The notes beneath the pieces were generated by a model. It was given only the letters and a program-made list of their open reading frames with translations, was not told where the DNA came from and searched no databases. A program made the translations under genes and the position numbers. This document shows, in pieces, positions 53,618-62,541 of a stretch of DNA of 64,000 nt. The stretch comes from Limnobacter sp. MED105 (GTDB taxonomy: Bacteria > Pseudomonadota > Gammaproteobacteria > Burkholderiales > Burkholderiaceae_B): positions 1-64,000 of the forward strand of contig NZ_ABCT01000008.1 in the NCBI RefSeq assembly GCF_000170915.1. Reading direction: 5' to 3'. The first letter of the stretch is position 1; the number at the start of each line of letters is the position of its first letter.

Positions 53618-54284
53618 TCCGTTTGCCCGGTTGGTGCGCAGTGCCCGCCGGGTGTTTGTGCTTGTTGCGGTTGTAGTGGCTGCGACCGGTGTTGGTTCAC
53701 CGGTCTTTGCCAATCAGCAATACGAACCCATGGCAGACCATGTGCGCCTGGCGCTTCGTACCGCCTTGAATGCCCCTGCGGCACCACGTCCAATTTTTGA
53801 TTCCGTAAGCCACCGTATCGACTGGATGGCCGACATGTCACGCCGCCTGGCCCGCCGTGTACCTGATTTCACCCAGCGAACAGAGCTCATCAAGATTATT
53901 CGCTATGAGGCGCAACGAGTTGGCATTGATCCTCAAATTATTTTCGCTTTAATTGAGGTTGAAAGTAACTTCCGTGCCGATGCGGTGAGCCATGCCGGGG
54001 CCATTGGTTTGATGCAGGTGATGCCGTTTTGGACTGATGTATTGTCCAGCGGAAGTTCTCGGGAGTTGTTTGAGCCGCGCGTGAATATTCGCTATGGCTG
54101 CCTTATTTTGCGGCATTACCTCGACATTGAAAAAGGCAATCTGGACCGGGCCCTGGGGCGTTACAACGGCAGCCTTGGGAAAATGACCTACCCGAATCTG
54201 GTGTATGACCGTTTGGATCGCAATTGGGGCTACAGCTATGTTGAACCCCCGAAGCCTGCGCCGCGCATTGCGGGTGACTTTTGA
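53583..54284 (+). CDS. lytic transglycosylase, SLT domain
   Basis: A secreted or membrane-anchored peptidoglycan lytic transglycosylase. A hydrophobic segment ([16 protein letters not shown] then VFA-NQ) looks like a signal peptide. The SLT domain has the catalytic Glu in [13 protein letters not shown], then [10 protein letters not shown] and the RYNGSLG motif. The start is uncertain: the frame is open from 53529, and candidates are ATG 53550, GTG 53583 and TTG/GTG near 53631, all but the last inside proS. The stop codon falls in the first copy of the repeat that opens the hairpin region downstream. Confidence 0.85.
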   Translation: MLSLPAGKSVCNPFARLVRSARRVFVLVAVVVAATGVGSPVFANQQYEPMADHVRLALRTALNAPAAPRPIFDSVSHRIDWMADMSRRLARRVPDFTQRTELIKIIRYEAQRVGIDPQIIFALIEVESNFRADAVSHAGAIGLMQVMPFWTDVLSSGSSRELFEPRVNIRYGCLILRHYLDIEKGNLDRALGRYNGSLGKMTYPNLVYDRLDRNWGYSYVEPPKPAPRIAGDF

Positions 54285-54767
54285 GCTGAACTTGAAGGTT
54301 CGCCGTTTCGGTTTATTGCCCACTCCGCGTGGGTTGTTTGTGTCGCACTGGACCGGTGACGTGGGAGCTGAACTTGAAGGGTCACCGCTGCCCGAAAACT
54401 TGGCATTTCGGCTTGTCGTCTTGAGCCTGCACTAAGCCAAGCCCTCCAAAAGTAACGGTCGGGTCTTGGCTTTCGCGCCAAGGCGCGATCGTTAGTCTCG
54501 GCGCGCCAAGCCGGCAAGTTTTCTGACTGGTCATCGTGCGACCCATTGCAAGTTCAGCTCCCAATCGGCGGCGGTGTTTCGATCGCCTCGCCTTCAAGAA
54601 AACCTGCCCTTGCGTGCCGAGCAGGGCCGGTGTTGCCCAGCATGGGCGACAGAGAACGGACCCGACCCGCAGTTTAGGAGGGTCGTTCTCAGGCATCGCA
54701 AGGCTCAGCAAGGGGAATACAGGTTTTCTGGCGAGAGATCGGAACCCAAGACGATTGGGCCTGAATC
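54273..54767. repeat. palindromic intergenic element: two long hairpins sharing one arm
   Basis: No gene is supportable here. A 26-base direct repeat (23 identical; core GAGCTGAACTTGAAGG) lies at 54273-54298 and 54355-54380. Hairpin A spans 54363-54562: outer stem 54363-54376 with 54549-54562 (14 of 14), then 54379-54383/54540-54544, 54394-54402/54515-54523 (9 of 9), 54409-54415/54507-54513 (7 of 7) and an inner 54434-54441/54465-54472 (8 of 8). Hairpin B spans 54553-54765: 54553-54557/54761-54765, 54560-54567/54752-54759 (8 of 8), 54580-54584/54737-54741, 54587-54592/54730-54735, 54597-54606/54720-54729 (10 of 10), 54607-54613/54708-54714 and a tip 54652-54658/54684-54690. The arm at 54553-54562 is used by both. 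It could be a multicopy palindromic repeat, a structured RNA or a decayed mobile element. Confidence 0.7.
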
Positions 54768-54776
54768 CGCAGTTGA

Positions 54777-56174
54777 TTACATGCCTGGAAACCCGCCACC
54801 CGGTGGCATGCCGCCTCCAGGGAAGCCGCCTTTTCCGCCGCCACCCATTTTTTTCATCAACTTGGCCAGTCCGCCTTTCTGCATGCTCTTCATCATGTCG
54901 CGCATTTGCTCAAACTGTTTCAGCAAGCGGTTTACTTCCTGAACCTGCACGCCCGCACCCGCAGCAATGCGGCGCTTGCGGGAAGCTTTCAAAATATCGG
55001 GCTTGGTGCGTTCGGCAATGGTCATTGAGAAAATAATGGCTTCGGTGCGCTTCATCTGCTTTTCTGCGGCGGTGGCATCCACATCGCCCGCACCTTTCAT
55101 CAGTTGGCTGGGCAATTTGTCCATCAGCCCTTGCAGGCCACCCATGTTTCGCATCTGGCTGATTTGCGCCAAAAAGTCGTTTAAATCAAAAGCCTTGCCA
55201 CTTTTCAGTTTCTTGGCGAGTTTTTCCGCTTCGTGCTGGTCAATGCCTTTTTTGGCCTCTTCCACCAAGGAAACGATGTCGCCCATGCCCAGAATTCGGC
55301 CCGCCACACGGTCGGGGTGAAATTTCTCAAAGCCAGTCAGCTTTTCGCCCACACCCATGAATTTGATGGGTTTGCCCGTAATTTGGCGCACGGAAAGGGC
55401 GGCACCCCCACGCGCATCGCCGTCCATTTTGGTGAGTACCACGCCGGTCAGGGGCAGGGCTTCGTTGAAGGCCTTGGCAGTGTTGGCGGCATCCTGACCC
55501 AACATCGCATCGATCACAAACAAGGTTTCAGTCGGGTTAACTGCTGCATGCAAAGCCTTGATTTCATTCATCATGGCTTCATCAATGCCCAAGCGGCCTG
55601 CCGTGTCCAGAATCAGCACATCAAAAAACTGGCGTTTGGCGTGGTTCAGCGCCGCCAAGGCAATGTCGACTGGTTTTTGAGTGATGTCGGAAGGAAAGAA
55701 CTCGGCGCCTGCCTGCCCGCTGACTGTTTTTAGCTGTTCAATCGCCGCAGGGCGATACACGTCGGCTGAAACGGTCAGCACTTTCTTTTTCAGGTTGTCT
55801 TTTAAATACTTGGCCAGCTTGCCGGTGGTGGTTGTTTTACCAGCACCTTGCAAACCTGCCATCAAAATCACCACCGGGGGCTGCGCGGCCAGGTTGATTT
55901 CTTCTGTTTTCTCGCCAATCAGCTTGATTAGCTGCTTGTGAACAATGCCCACCAGGGCTTGGCCGGGGGTTAAGCTGTTCAGCACTTCCTCGCCCAGCGC
56001 CTGTTCCTTCACCTGATTGATGAACTCTTTCACCACGGGCAGGGCCACGTCGGCCTCCAGAAGCGCCAAGCGAACTTCACGCAACATTTCCTGCGTGTTG
56101 GCCTCGGTAATGCGGGCTTCGCCTTTGATATTTTTGACAACGCGCGTTAGGCGATCGGAGAGGTTTTCAAACAT
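54777..56174 (-). CDS. ffh: signal recognition particle protein Ffh
   Basis: The SRP GTPase, 465 residues. The N domain starts MFENLSDRLTRVVKNIKGE; the G domain has GLQGAGKTTTTGKL, DTAGRLGIDEAMM and TKMDGDARGG; the C-terminal M domain is methionine-rich and ends in a glycine/proline/methionine tail (GGMPPGGGFPGM). The ATG at 56174 is chosen on homology; the longer frame has no similarity upstream. 4.5S RNA, its partner, is not in the window. Confidence 0.96.
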   Translation of the reverse strand: MFENLSDRLTRVVKNIKGEARITEANTQEMLREVRLALLEADVALPVVKEFINQVKEQALGEEVLNSLTPGQALVGIVHKQLIKLIGEKTEEINLAAQPPVVILMAGLQGAGKTTTTGKLAKYLKDNLKKKVLTVSADVYRPAAIEQLKTVSGQAGAEFFPSDITQKPVDIALAALNHAKRQFFDVLILDTAGRLGIDEAMMNEIKALHAAVNPTETLFVIDAMLGQDAANTAKAFNEALPLTGVVLTKMDGDARGGAALSVRQITGKPIKFMGVGEKLTGFEKFHPDRVAGRILGMGDIVSLVEEAKKGIDQHEAEKLAKKLKSGKAFDLNDFLAQISQMRNMGGLQGLMDKLPSQLMKGAGDVDATAAEKQMKRTEAIIFSMTIAERTKPDILKASRKRRIAAGAGVQVQEVNRLLKQFEQMRDMMKSMQKGGLAKLMKKMGGGGKGGFPGGGMPPGGGFPGM

Positions 56175-56221
56175 CGTATGGTGCCCCTGACTCGTGCTAT
56201 GAATCGAGTAAACTGATTGGT

Positions 56222-57061
56222 ATGAACAACACAATATTGTACGCGCTCGCAGTGCCGCTGCTGTCCGCCTCGGGTGGATTGGCGGCGCTGAACGTTTTCG
56301 GCAAATGGTCTGCACCTGCAGGGTTAAACCGTGCGTTGGTTGCTTTGGCGTTGCTGGTGTCGGGTTATTTGTTGGGCACCCTGTTGTTTCAAACCGATGG
56401 CATGCACTTCGGTTTTGTTCTTGGCTTGATGTGCGTGGCCTGGCTGGCCTCCTTGGTCGCCTTTGTTGAAAGTTTTTTCAACCGTGTGCCACTGCTTGAG
56501 TTAATTGTGTTTCCGCTGTGTGCCGTGGTGTTTTTGCTTCCACTGTGGATGGGCGAAGACGCTGCAATTCGCATGGCTGGCGATCATTTGTTTCAGTTGC
56601 ACCTGTTGATTGCACTGGCAGCCTATAGTTTGTTGGGTATTGCGGCTGCCCATGGCATCGTGATGGCCTTTCAGGAAAAAGCCCTGCACCAGCCTGTGGC
56701 GTCTAATCAGGAAAACCGCGTGCTGCGGGAACGGCTTCTGGATCAATTGCCCTCGCTGCTCACCATGGAGTCGATTCTGTTCCGGCAGCTTTGGGCGGGC
56801 TTTGTGTTGTTGTCGCTCACCCTGATCACAGGTTTTCTGTTTTCTGAAGAGTGGAGCGGCAGCAGTTGGCGATTTGATCACAAAACCCTGTTCGCCATCA
56901 TTTCATGGTGTTCATTCGCGGTATTGCTGGGCGGGCGTGTGGTATTTGGCTGGCGTGGCAAAGTGGCTTTGCGCTGGTGTTTGGGCAGCTATGCGGTGTT
57001 GGTATTGGCTTATTTTGGTACCCAGTTTGTGCTGGAATTTATTTTGAAAAGGGCAGTTTGA
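56222..57061 (+). CDS. cytochrome c assembly family membrane protein (YpjD/CcsA-like)
   Basis: A 279-residue membrane protein with about eight spans. The WRFDHKTLFAIISW segment near the C-terminus and the HLLIALAAYSLLGIAAAHG span resemble the CcsA/YpjD (HemX-like) family. Members take part in cytochrome c maturation or are of unknown role. It diverges from ffh across 47 bases, and adjacency to ffh is common in Proteobacteria. The stop overlaps the next gene's ATG. Confidence 0.85.
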   Translation: MNNTILYALAVPLLSASGGLAALNVFGKWSAPAGLNRALVALALLVSGYLLGTLLFQTDGMHFGFVLGLMCVAWLASLVAFVESFFNRVPLLELIVFPLCAVVFLLPLWMGEDAAIRMAGDHLFQLHLLIALAAYSLLGIAAAHGIVMAFQEKALHQPVASNQENRVLRERLLDQLPSLLTMESILFRQLWAGFVLLSLTLITGFLFSEEWSGSSWRFDHKTLFAIISWCSFAVLLGGRVVFGWRGKVALRWCLGSYAVLVLAYFGTQFVLEFILKRAV

Positions 57062-57318
57062 TGGGTCGTATTCTGTTTTTCCTGGGCCTGGCGTTGGTGG
57101 CCTGGATTCTTTTCAAAAGCTGGCAGCGCAAACAATTGGGTGAAAAACCCGGTGTAGACGTTAAACAAAAAGGCAATCTGGGCCGTAAAACCCAGGAAGA
57201 GATCATGCCTTGCCAGCATTGCGGCGCTTACAGCCCCATGTCTGAGGGCGTGATGATGCAGGGGCGCTTTTATTGCGGCATGGAGCATGCCAAGGCGGCC
57301 GGAGAGAAAGTTCGCTAA
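57061..57318 (+). CDS. PP0621-like small membrane protein with a Cys motif
   Basis: An 85-residue protein with one N-terminal span (MGRILFFLGLALVAWILFK) and a C-terminal cytoplasmic part holding MPCQHCGAYSPMSEG and FYCGMEHA, which may bind zinc. It resembles the PP0621 family, unknown function. Its ATG overlaps the previous stop by one base, so the pair is probably translationally coupled. Confidence 0.8.
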   Translation: MGRILFFLGLALVAWILFKSWQRKQLGEKPGVDVKQKGNLGRKTQEEIMPCQHCGAYSPMSEGVMMQGRFYCGMEHAKAAGEKVR

Positions 57319-57332
57319 CGAAGGGGCAGGCC

Positions 57333-57896
57333 ATGTGGCTGGACGAAGGCTGGATTGAAGAAGACTGGGTACACCGCCTGCAAAGCCCCAATCAGGATGC
57401 GCGCCCCATGGGCACTGTGGTGGATACCCTGGTTGTTCATTGCATCAGCTTGCCCGAGCGTGGGCGAGACTCCGCCTTAATCACCGACCTGTTTTTGAAT
57501 CGGCTCGATTGCCATTCCCATGCCTCGTTTGGCGAGTTGATCGGCCTGCATGTGTCCTCTCATTTTCTGATTGATCGGGATGGGTCTGTGACTCAATTTG
57601 TCTCGTGTGAAAAACGGGCCTGGCATGCCGGAATTTCAGCCGCAATGGACCGCAGTAATTTCAATCATTTTTCAATCGGCATTGAGTTGCTGGGCGATAT
57701 TTACACCCCGTTTGAGCAAACCCAATACGCCAGCCTGAAGCGCCTTGCTTTGGAGTTACAAGCACGTTATCCACTGAAATATGCAATGGCGCACAGCGAG
57801 ATAGCACCCACCCGGAAAACCGACCCCGGACCCTTCTTTGACTGGAAAGGTCTACGCAAATCAAACACCTACGAACTTCAGATTAACGGTCTTTAA
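57333..57896 (+). CDS. ampD: 1,6-anhydro-N-acetylmuramyl-L-alanine amidase AmpD
   Basis: A cytosolic zinc amidase that recycles anhydro-muropeptides, 187 residues. Zinc ligands fit His in LVVHCISLP, His in YAMAHSEIAP and Asp in KTDPGPFFDW; RAWHAGIS and GIELLGD are typical. AmpD loss often raises AmpC beta-lactamase in other bacteria; no ampC is seen here. The ATG at 57333 follows AAGGGG by about 9 bases. Its TAA stop is inside the terminator stem. Confidence 0.93.
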   Translation: MWLDEGWIEEDWVHRLQSPNQDARPMGTVVDTLVVHCISLPERGRDSALITDLFLNRLDCHSHASFGELIGLHVSSHFLIDRDGSVTQFVSCEKRAWHAGISAAMDRSNFNHFSIGIELLGDIYTPFEQTQYASLKRLALELQARYPLKYAMAHSEIAPTRKTDPGPFFDWKGLRKSNTYELQINGL

Positions 57897-57910
57897 AAGG
57901 CCGTTTTTTT
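57885..57910 (+). terminator. terminator after ampD
   Basis: AACGGTCTT pairs with AAGGCCGTT around a very small loop, followed by a run of T. It overlaps the ampD stop codon and insulates the nrd operon. Confidence 0.75.
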
Positions 57911-57922
57911 GTTGCACTGCGG

Positions 57923-57984
57923 TTATCCCATGCTTGTCCACAAGTTGTTCACAGGGGATAACTCTGTGCACAAGTTGGGGATAA
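57923..57984. promoter_or_regulatory. cluster of DnaA-box-like sites upstream of nrdA
   Basis: Nonamers resembling the DnaA box TTATCCACA: TTGTCCACA (57934-57942), TTGTTCACA (57945-57953), the palindrome-like TGTGCACAA (57965-57973), and on the reverse strand TTATCCCCA (57976-57984) and TTATCCCCT (57953-57961); a weaker one starts at 57923. DnaA is known to act on nrdAB transcription in E. coli. Confidence 0.6.
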
Positions 57985-57992
57985 GAAAGTGT

Positions 57993-58021
57993 TTGCCAAA
58001 TCGTGTTTCGACCACTACAAT
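57993..58021 (+). promoter_or_regulatory. nrdA promoter
   Basis: TTGCCA at 57993-57998 and TACAAT at 58016-58021 with a 17-base spacer. The start point would be about 58028, ~95 bases before the nrdA ATG. The -10 lies inside the first NrdR-like box. Confidence 0.7.
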
Positions 58022-58058
58022 TAGTTCCAAGCCACATACAAAACACAAGATATAGTGG
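58012..58058 (+). promoter_or_regulatory. paired NrdR boxes
   Basis: Two 16-base sites start 31 bases apart: a degenerate one at 58012-58027 (CCACTACAATTAGTTC, about 10 of 16 to the ACACWATATATWGTGT consensus) and a good one at 58043-58058 (ACACAAGATATAGTGG, 14 of 16). Paired boxes about three helical turns apart are typical of NrdR, the ATP/dATP-sensing repressor of ribonucleotide reductase genes. Confidence 0.65.
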
Positions 58059-58123
58059 TTGCCAGTTTTACCCCACTACAAAAACAAACCCTCAAGAACA
58101 CGTTTATTCCAGGAGAAAGATGC

Positions 58124-61060
58124 ATGCTAACTAGCCATGGAACCTCAGATTTGGCGAGCAATTTGGCAACTGATGCGCCCTTGTCCACCTCTAAGCCTGC
58201 TGGTGCAGCGCCTGTGGTTGACAGCGCGTACTCAAACTACAAAATTATTCGCCGAAATGGTGCCGTGGTTGGTTTTGAGCCCAGCAAAATTGCCGTGGCC
58301 ATGACCAAAGCATTTCTGGCAGTGAATGGTGGCCAGGGTGCTGCTTCTGCACGCATTCGTGAACTGGTTGAACAGATGACCGGCAGCGTGGTGAATGCCT
58401 TGGTTCGTCGCCAGCCTTCCGGTGGTATTTTCCACATTGAAGACATTCAAGACCAGGTTGAGCTGGCCCTGATGCGCTCTGGTGAAGCTGAAGTGGCTCG
58501 CGCCTATGTGTTGTACCGCGAGCGCCGTGCGCAAGAACGCGCAGCCAAGCAGGTTGAGCAAGCCGAGCAGCATGCTCTGAATGTAATGGACGGCGACATC
58601 AAGCGCCCCCTCGATGTTGAAGCACTGAAAGCGTTGATTGAGAGTGCTGCCGTTGGCTTGAATGAAATTGACGTTGCACACCTGCAGAAAGAAACCCTGA
58701 AGAATCTGTACGACGGCGTGAAAATCGACGAAGTCTTCAAGTCTGCGATTTTGGCCTCACGCGCCATGATCGAGAATGAACCCAGCTACACGCTGGTTAC
58801 ATCGCGCCTGTTGCTGCACACAATTCGCCGTGAAATTATTGGCCGCGAAATTGCGCAAGATGAAATGGCGCAGGTGTACCCCGAGTACTTCCCCCAGTTC
58901 ATCAAGAAAGGCATTGCCGCTGGCCTGCTCGATAATCGCCTGGCCCAGTTTGACATGAAGAAATTGGGCGCGGCCCTGAAGTACGAACGCGATTTGCAGT
59001 TCGATTACCTTGGTCTGCAAACCCTGTACGACCGCTACTTCCTGCACGTAGAAGGCACCCGCATTGAAATGCCACAGGCGTTTTACATGCGCGTGGCCAT
59101 GGGCCTGGCCTTAAATGAAGTGGATCGCGAAGCACGCGCCATTGAATTCTATGAAGTGCTGTCCACATTCGACTTCATGAGCTCTACGCCCACATTGTTC
59201 AACAGCGGCACCATTCGTTCGCAGTTGTCTTCTTGTTACCTCACCACCATTGGTGACGACCTTGACGATATCTATGAAGGCATCAAAGAAAACGCGCTGT
59301 TGAGCAAGTTTGCTGGCGGCCTGGGTAACGACTGGACGCCTGTTCGTGCCTTGGGCAGCCACATTAAGGGCACCAACGGCAAGTCACAAGGTGTTGTGCC
59401 ATTCCTGAAAGTGGTGAATGACACGGCTGTTGCCGTGAACCAAGGTGGCAAGCGCAAAGGCGCGGTGTGTGCCTACCTTGAAACCTGGCACATGGACATT
59501 GAAGAGTTTCTGGAATTGCGCAAGAACACTGGCGACGACCGCCGCCGCACGCATGACATGAACACCGCGAACTGGATTCCTGACCTGTTCATGAAGCGTG
59601 TAATGGAAGGTGGTAACTGGACCCTGTTCAGCCCATCCGATTGCCCCGATTTGCACGACCTGTACGGCAAAGCCTTCGAAAAAGCCTACGTGGGTTACGA
59701 AGAGAAGGCTGCCCGTGGCGATTTGAAATTGTTCAAAACCGTGGAAGCAGCCAAGCTGTGGAGAAAGATTCTCTCCATGCTGTTTGAAACCGGTCACCCC
59801 TGGATTACGTTCAAAGACCCTTGCAACATTCGCAGCCCCCAGCAACACGTGGGCGTGGTGCACTCGTCCAACCTGTGTACAGAAATTACCCTGAACACGA
59901 ACGAGAATGAAATTGCGGTGTGTAACCTGGGCTCCGTGAACCTGACGCGTCACCTGAAGCCCGCCGACAACGGCGAGCTGGTGCTAGACCACGAGAAGCT
60001 GCAGAAAACTGTGGGCGTGGCCATGCGCATGCTGGACAACGTGATCGACATCAACTACTACGCAGTGGCCAAGGCGCGCAATTCCAACCTGCGTCACCGC
60101 CCTGTGGGCATGGGCATGATGGGCTTCCAGGATGCACTGCACATGATGCGCAAGCCTTATGCATCCCGTGATGCAGTTGAATTCGCCGATGAAAGCATGG
60201 AAGCCATTTGCTACTACGCCTACGAAGCCTCGACTGAGTTGGCGGCCGAACGCGGTGCTTACAGCACCTTCAAGGGCTCGCTGTGGGACAAGGGCATCAT
60301 GCCTTTGGATTCACTGAAGCTGCTGGAAGAAGAGCGTGGCGGTTATGTTGAAGTGGATACAAGCAGCCGTATGGACTGGGACGCACTGCGCGCACGCATC
60401 AAGAAGCACGGCATGCGCAACTCGAACTGCGTGGCCATTGCGCCCACGGCAACCATTTCCAACATTATTGGTGTAGCGGCTTCCATTGAGCCCACATTCC
60501 AGAACCTGTATGTGAAGTCGAACCTGAGTGGTGAATTCACGATCGTGAACGAACACTTGGTGCGCGACTTGAAGCGCTTGGGCATTTGGGACGAAGTGAT
60601 GATTTCTGACCTGAAGTACTTCGACGGTTCGGTCATGAAGATTGACCGGATTCCAGAAGACCTGAAGCGCCTGTACGCCACAGCGTTTGAAATGGACCCA
60701 CGCTGGCTGGTTGAAGCTGCAGCCCGTCGCCAAAAATGGATTGATCAAGGCCAAAGCTTGAACATTTACATGGCGGGTGTCAGCGGCAAGCGTTTGGACG
60801 ACACGTACAAACTGGCCTGGATTCGCGGTTTGAAAACCACTTACTACCTGCGCACTATTGGTGCCACGCATGCTGAGAAATCAACCTTGGCAGGCGGTGA
60901 GTTGAATTCCGTGAATGCGGAAGGCGGTGCGTCTGCTGCGTTTACATCAGCCCCGGCCACTGGCTTGGTGCCTAACCTGCCTGAGCAAGAAATTGAAGGC
61001 AAGGTGTGCACCATGCGCCCAGGCGATGCGGGCTTCGACGAGTGCGAAGCTTGCCAGTAA
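58124..61060 (+). CDS. nrdA: ribonucleoside-diphosphate reductase, alpha subunit (class I)
   Basis: The catalytic subunit that reduces ribonucleotides, ~978 residues. An N-terminal ATP-cone (~35-130; YKIIRRNGAVVGFEPSKIAVAM) senses ATP/dATP. The barrel has Cys371 in QLSSCYL and Cys585 in NLCTEI, matching the redox-active pair, and NLGSVNL. The C-terminal tail ends FDECEACQ, the shuttle Cys pair. The ATG at 58124 follows AGGAGA by 7 bases; the GTG at 58055 would lie in the regulatory region. nrdB follows after 116 bases. Confidence 0.96.
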   Translation: MLTSHGTSDLASNLATDAPLSTSKPAGAAPVVDSAYSNYKIIRRNGAVVGFEPSKIAVAMTKAFLAVNGGQGAASARIRELVEQMTGSVVNALVRRQPSGGIFHIEDIQDQVELALMRSGEAEVARAYVLYRERRAQERAAKQVEQAEQHALNVMDGDIKRPLDVEALKALIESAAVGLNEIDVAHLQKETLKNLYDGVKIDEVFKSAILASRAMIENEPSYTLVTSRLLLHTIRREIIGREIAQDEMAQVYPEYFPQFIKKGIAAGLLDNRLAQFDMKKLGAALKYERDLQFDYLGLQTLYDRYFLHVEGTRIEMPQAFYMRVAMGLALNEVDREARAIEFYEVLSTFDFMSSTPTLFNSGTIRSQLSSCYLTTIGDDLDDIYEGIKENALLSKFAGGLGNDWTPVRALGSHIKGTNGKSQGVVPFLKVVNDTAVAVNQGGKRKGAVCAYLETWHMDIEEFLELRKNTGDDRRRTHDMNTANWIPDLFMKRVMEGGNWTLFSPSDCPDLHDLYGKAFEKAYVGYEEKAARGDLKLFKTVEAAKLWRKILSMLFETGHPWITFKDPCNIRSPQQHVGVVHSSNLCTEITLNTNENEIAVCNLGSVNLTRHLKPADNGELVLDHEKLQKTVGVAMRMLDNVIDINYYAVAKARNSNLRHRPVGMGMMGFQDALHMMRKPYASRDAVEFADESMEAICYYAYEASTELAAERGAYSTFKGSLWDKGIMPLDSLKLLEEERGGYVEVDTSSRMDWDALRARIKKHGMRNSNCVAIAPTATISNIIGVAASIEPTFQNLYVKSNLSGEFTIVNEHLVRDLKRLGIWDEVMISDLKYFDGSVMKIDRIPEDLKRLYATAFEMDPRWLVEAAARRQKWIDQGQSLNIYMAGVSGKRLDDTYKLAWIRGLKTTYYLRTIGATHAEKSTLAGGELNSVNAEGGASAAFTSAPATGLVPNLPEQEIEGKVCTMRPGDAGFDECEACQ

Positions 61061-61083
61061 AGTTTGAATAAAAGACCAGCGAT

Positions 61084-61154
61084 TTGGGCAAGTGACCAAG
61101 ACTTGCCCAAGTGAATAAAAATGAACATAATGACACTGTGACTTTATACAGTGT
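61084..61154 (+). promoter_or_regulatory. two stem-loops between nrdA and nrdB
   Basis: TTGGGCAAGT (61084-61093) pairs with ACTTGCCCAA (61101-61110), a perfect 10-base stem with a 7-base loop. A second stem, ACACTGT (61133-61139) with ACAGTGT (61148-61154), follows. Neither has a T run, so they are more likely to shape mRNA processing or stability, and hence the subunit ratio, than to end transcription. Confidence 0.5.
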
Positions 61155-61176
61155 ATTAGTTAAGGAGTTAGAAAAT

Positions 61177-62376
61177 ATGCTGTCTTGGGACGATGAATTT
61201 GATGCAACCATGGGCAAAACAGCAGCAGCGGCCAAGCCTGCCATGCCTGCCATGGGTTCTGTGGCTTCGGGTTTTGCTGCGCCTGCAGCCAGCCAGGGTT
61301 TGTATCAGCAAGCTGCGCGCCCTGTGGTGCAGCAACCTGCGGCTGAAGGTGCAAAGGCTGGCCGTGTAAACGCCGCCGACAAGCGCGTAATTAACGGCAC
61401 CACCGATGTGAACCAGCTTGTGCCCTTCAAGTACAAGTGGGCTTGGGAAAAGTACCTGAGCCAGTGCGCCAACCACTGGATGCCGCAAGAAATCAACATG
61501 GACCGCGACATTGCGCTTTGGAAAGACCCCAACGGTTTGACCGAAGACGAACGCCTGATCGTGAAGCGTAACCTGGGCTTTTTTGTAACAGCCGATTCAC
61601 TGGCTGCCAACAACATTGTGCTGGGTACCTACCGCCACATTACAGCGCCCGAGTGCCGCCAGTTTTTGCTGCGCCAAGCGTTTGATGAAGCCATTCACAC
61701 CCATGCTTACCAATACATTGTAGAAAGCCTGGGTATTCCTGAAGCGGAAACATTCAACGCGTACAACGAAATTTCCTGCATCAAGGCCAAAGACGATTTC
61801 TTGCTGCCGTTCATTGATGTGTTGACTGACCCGTCATTCAAAACCGGCACGCTTGAAGCAGACCAAACATTGCTGAAGAGCCTGATCGCTTTTGCCTGCA
61901 TTATGGAAGGCATGTTCTTCTACGTAGGCTTTGTGCAAATTCTGGCGCTGGGCCGCCAAAACAAAATGATTGGTGCTGCCGAGCAGTTCCAGTACATTTT
62001 GCGCGACGAGTCTGCACACTGCACATTCGGTATCGACCTGATCAACACCGTGAAACTGGAAAACCCACACCTGTGGACACCCGAGTTCAAGGAAGAGATC
62101 AAGGCCATGTTCCGCAAGGCTGTTGAACTTGAACACGCGTATGCCGTAGACACCATGCCACGCGGCGTGTTGGGTTTGAATTCTGCCCAGTTTATGGAAT
62201 ACATGAAGTTTATTTGCAACCGCCGTTCCAACCAGATTGGCTTGGGCACCTTGTACGAAGGCGCAACCAACCCATTCCCATGGATGAGCGAAATGATGGA
62301 CTTGAAGAAAGAAACCAACTTCTTCGAACGCCGTGTAACTGAGTACCAAACTGGCGGTGCGTTGAGCTGGGATTAA
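61177..62376 (+). CDS. nrdB: ribonucleoside-diphosphate reductase, beta subunit (class I)
   Basis: The metal-cofactor subunit, ~399 residues. It starts MLSWDDEF and has a ~60-residue Ala/Pro-rich linker before the ferritin-like core. Metal-ligand segments are the [10 protein letters not shown] and DESAHC helices with further Glu residues around EGMFFYVGF; the Tyr radical region is near HTHAYQY. The C-terminus carries the peptide that docks in NrdA. The ATG at 61177 follows AAGGAG; a GTG at 61111 is open but has no ribosome site. Confidence 0.95.
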   Translation: MLSWDDEFDATMGKTAAAAKPAMPAMGSVASGFAAPAASQGLYQQAARPVVQQPAAEGAKAGRVNAADKRVINGTTDVNQLVPFKYKWAWEKYLSQCANHWMPQEINMDRDIALWKDPNGLTEDERLIVKRNLGFFVTADSLAANNIVLGTYRHITAPECRQFLLRQAFDEAIHTHAYQYIVESLGIPEAETFNAYNEISCIKAKDDFLLPFIDVLTDPSFKTGTLEADQTLLKSLIAFACIMEGMFFYVGFVQILALGRQNKMIGAAEQFQYILRDESAHCTFGIDLINTVKLENPHLWTPEFKEEIKAMFRKAVELEHAYAVDTMPRGVLGLNSAQFMEYMKFICNRRSNQIGLGTLYEGATNPFPWMSEMMDLKKETNFFERRVTEYQTGGALSWD

Positions 62377-62405
62377 TCTTTCAGTTGCATGCCGTGATGT
62401 AAAAG

Positions 62406-62430
62406 AAAGCAGCCTTCGGGCTGCTTTTTT
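62406..62430 (+). terminator. terminator after nrdB
   Basis: A 9-base stem, AAAGCAGCC with GGCTGCTTT, closed by a TTCG tetraloop and followed by T. It ends the nrdAB transcript. Confidence 0.92.
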
Positions 62431-62541
62431 ATTGGGCCTTTCAAGTATCACCCTGAGTGGGTGGCAGCAACCTAAATTTCTACCCTCTATCGCTGGCTGA
62501 CTACACTTCCCGATTATTTAAATTCTTGGAGTTGGGGCACC

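Noticed and set aside
54382-54711. 109-residue reverse-strand reading frame in the palindromic gap
   Set aside because: It runs through the arms of both hairpins, has no ribosome site and no recognisable domain; the frame is better explained by the repeat structure than by a gene.
54553-54765. Hairpin B as 6S RNA, 4.5S RNA or tmRNA
   Set aside because: The rod shape with an internal bubble recalls 6S RNA, but I could not match family sequence blocks. The 4.5S core (GTCCGGAAGG) and the tRNA-like ends of tmRNA are absent.
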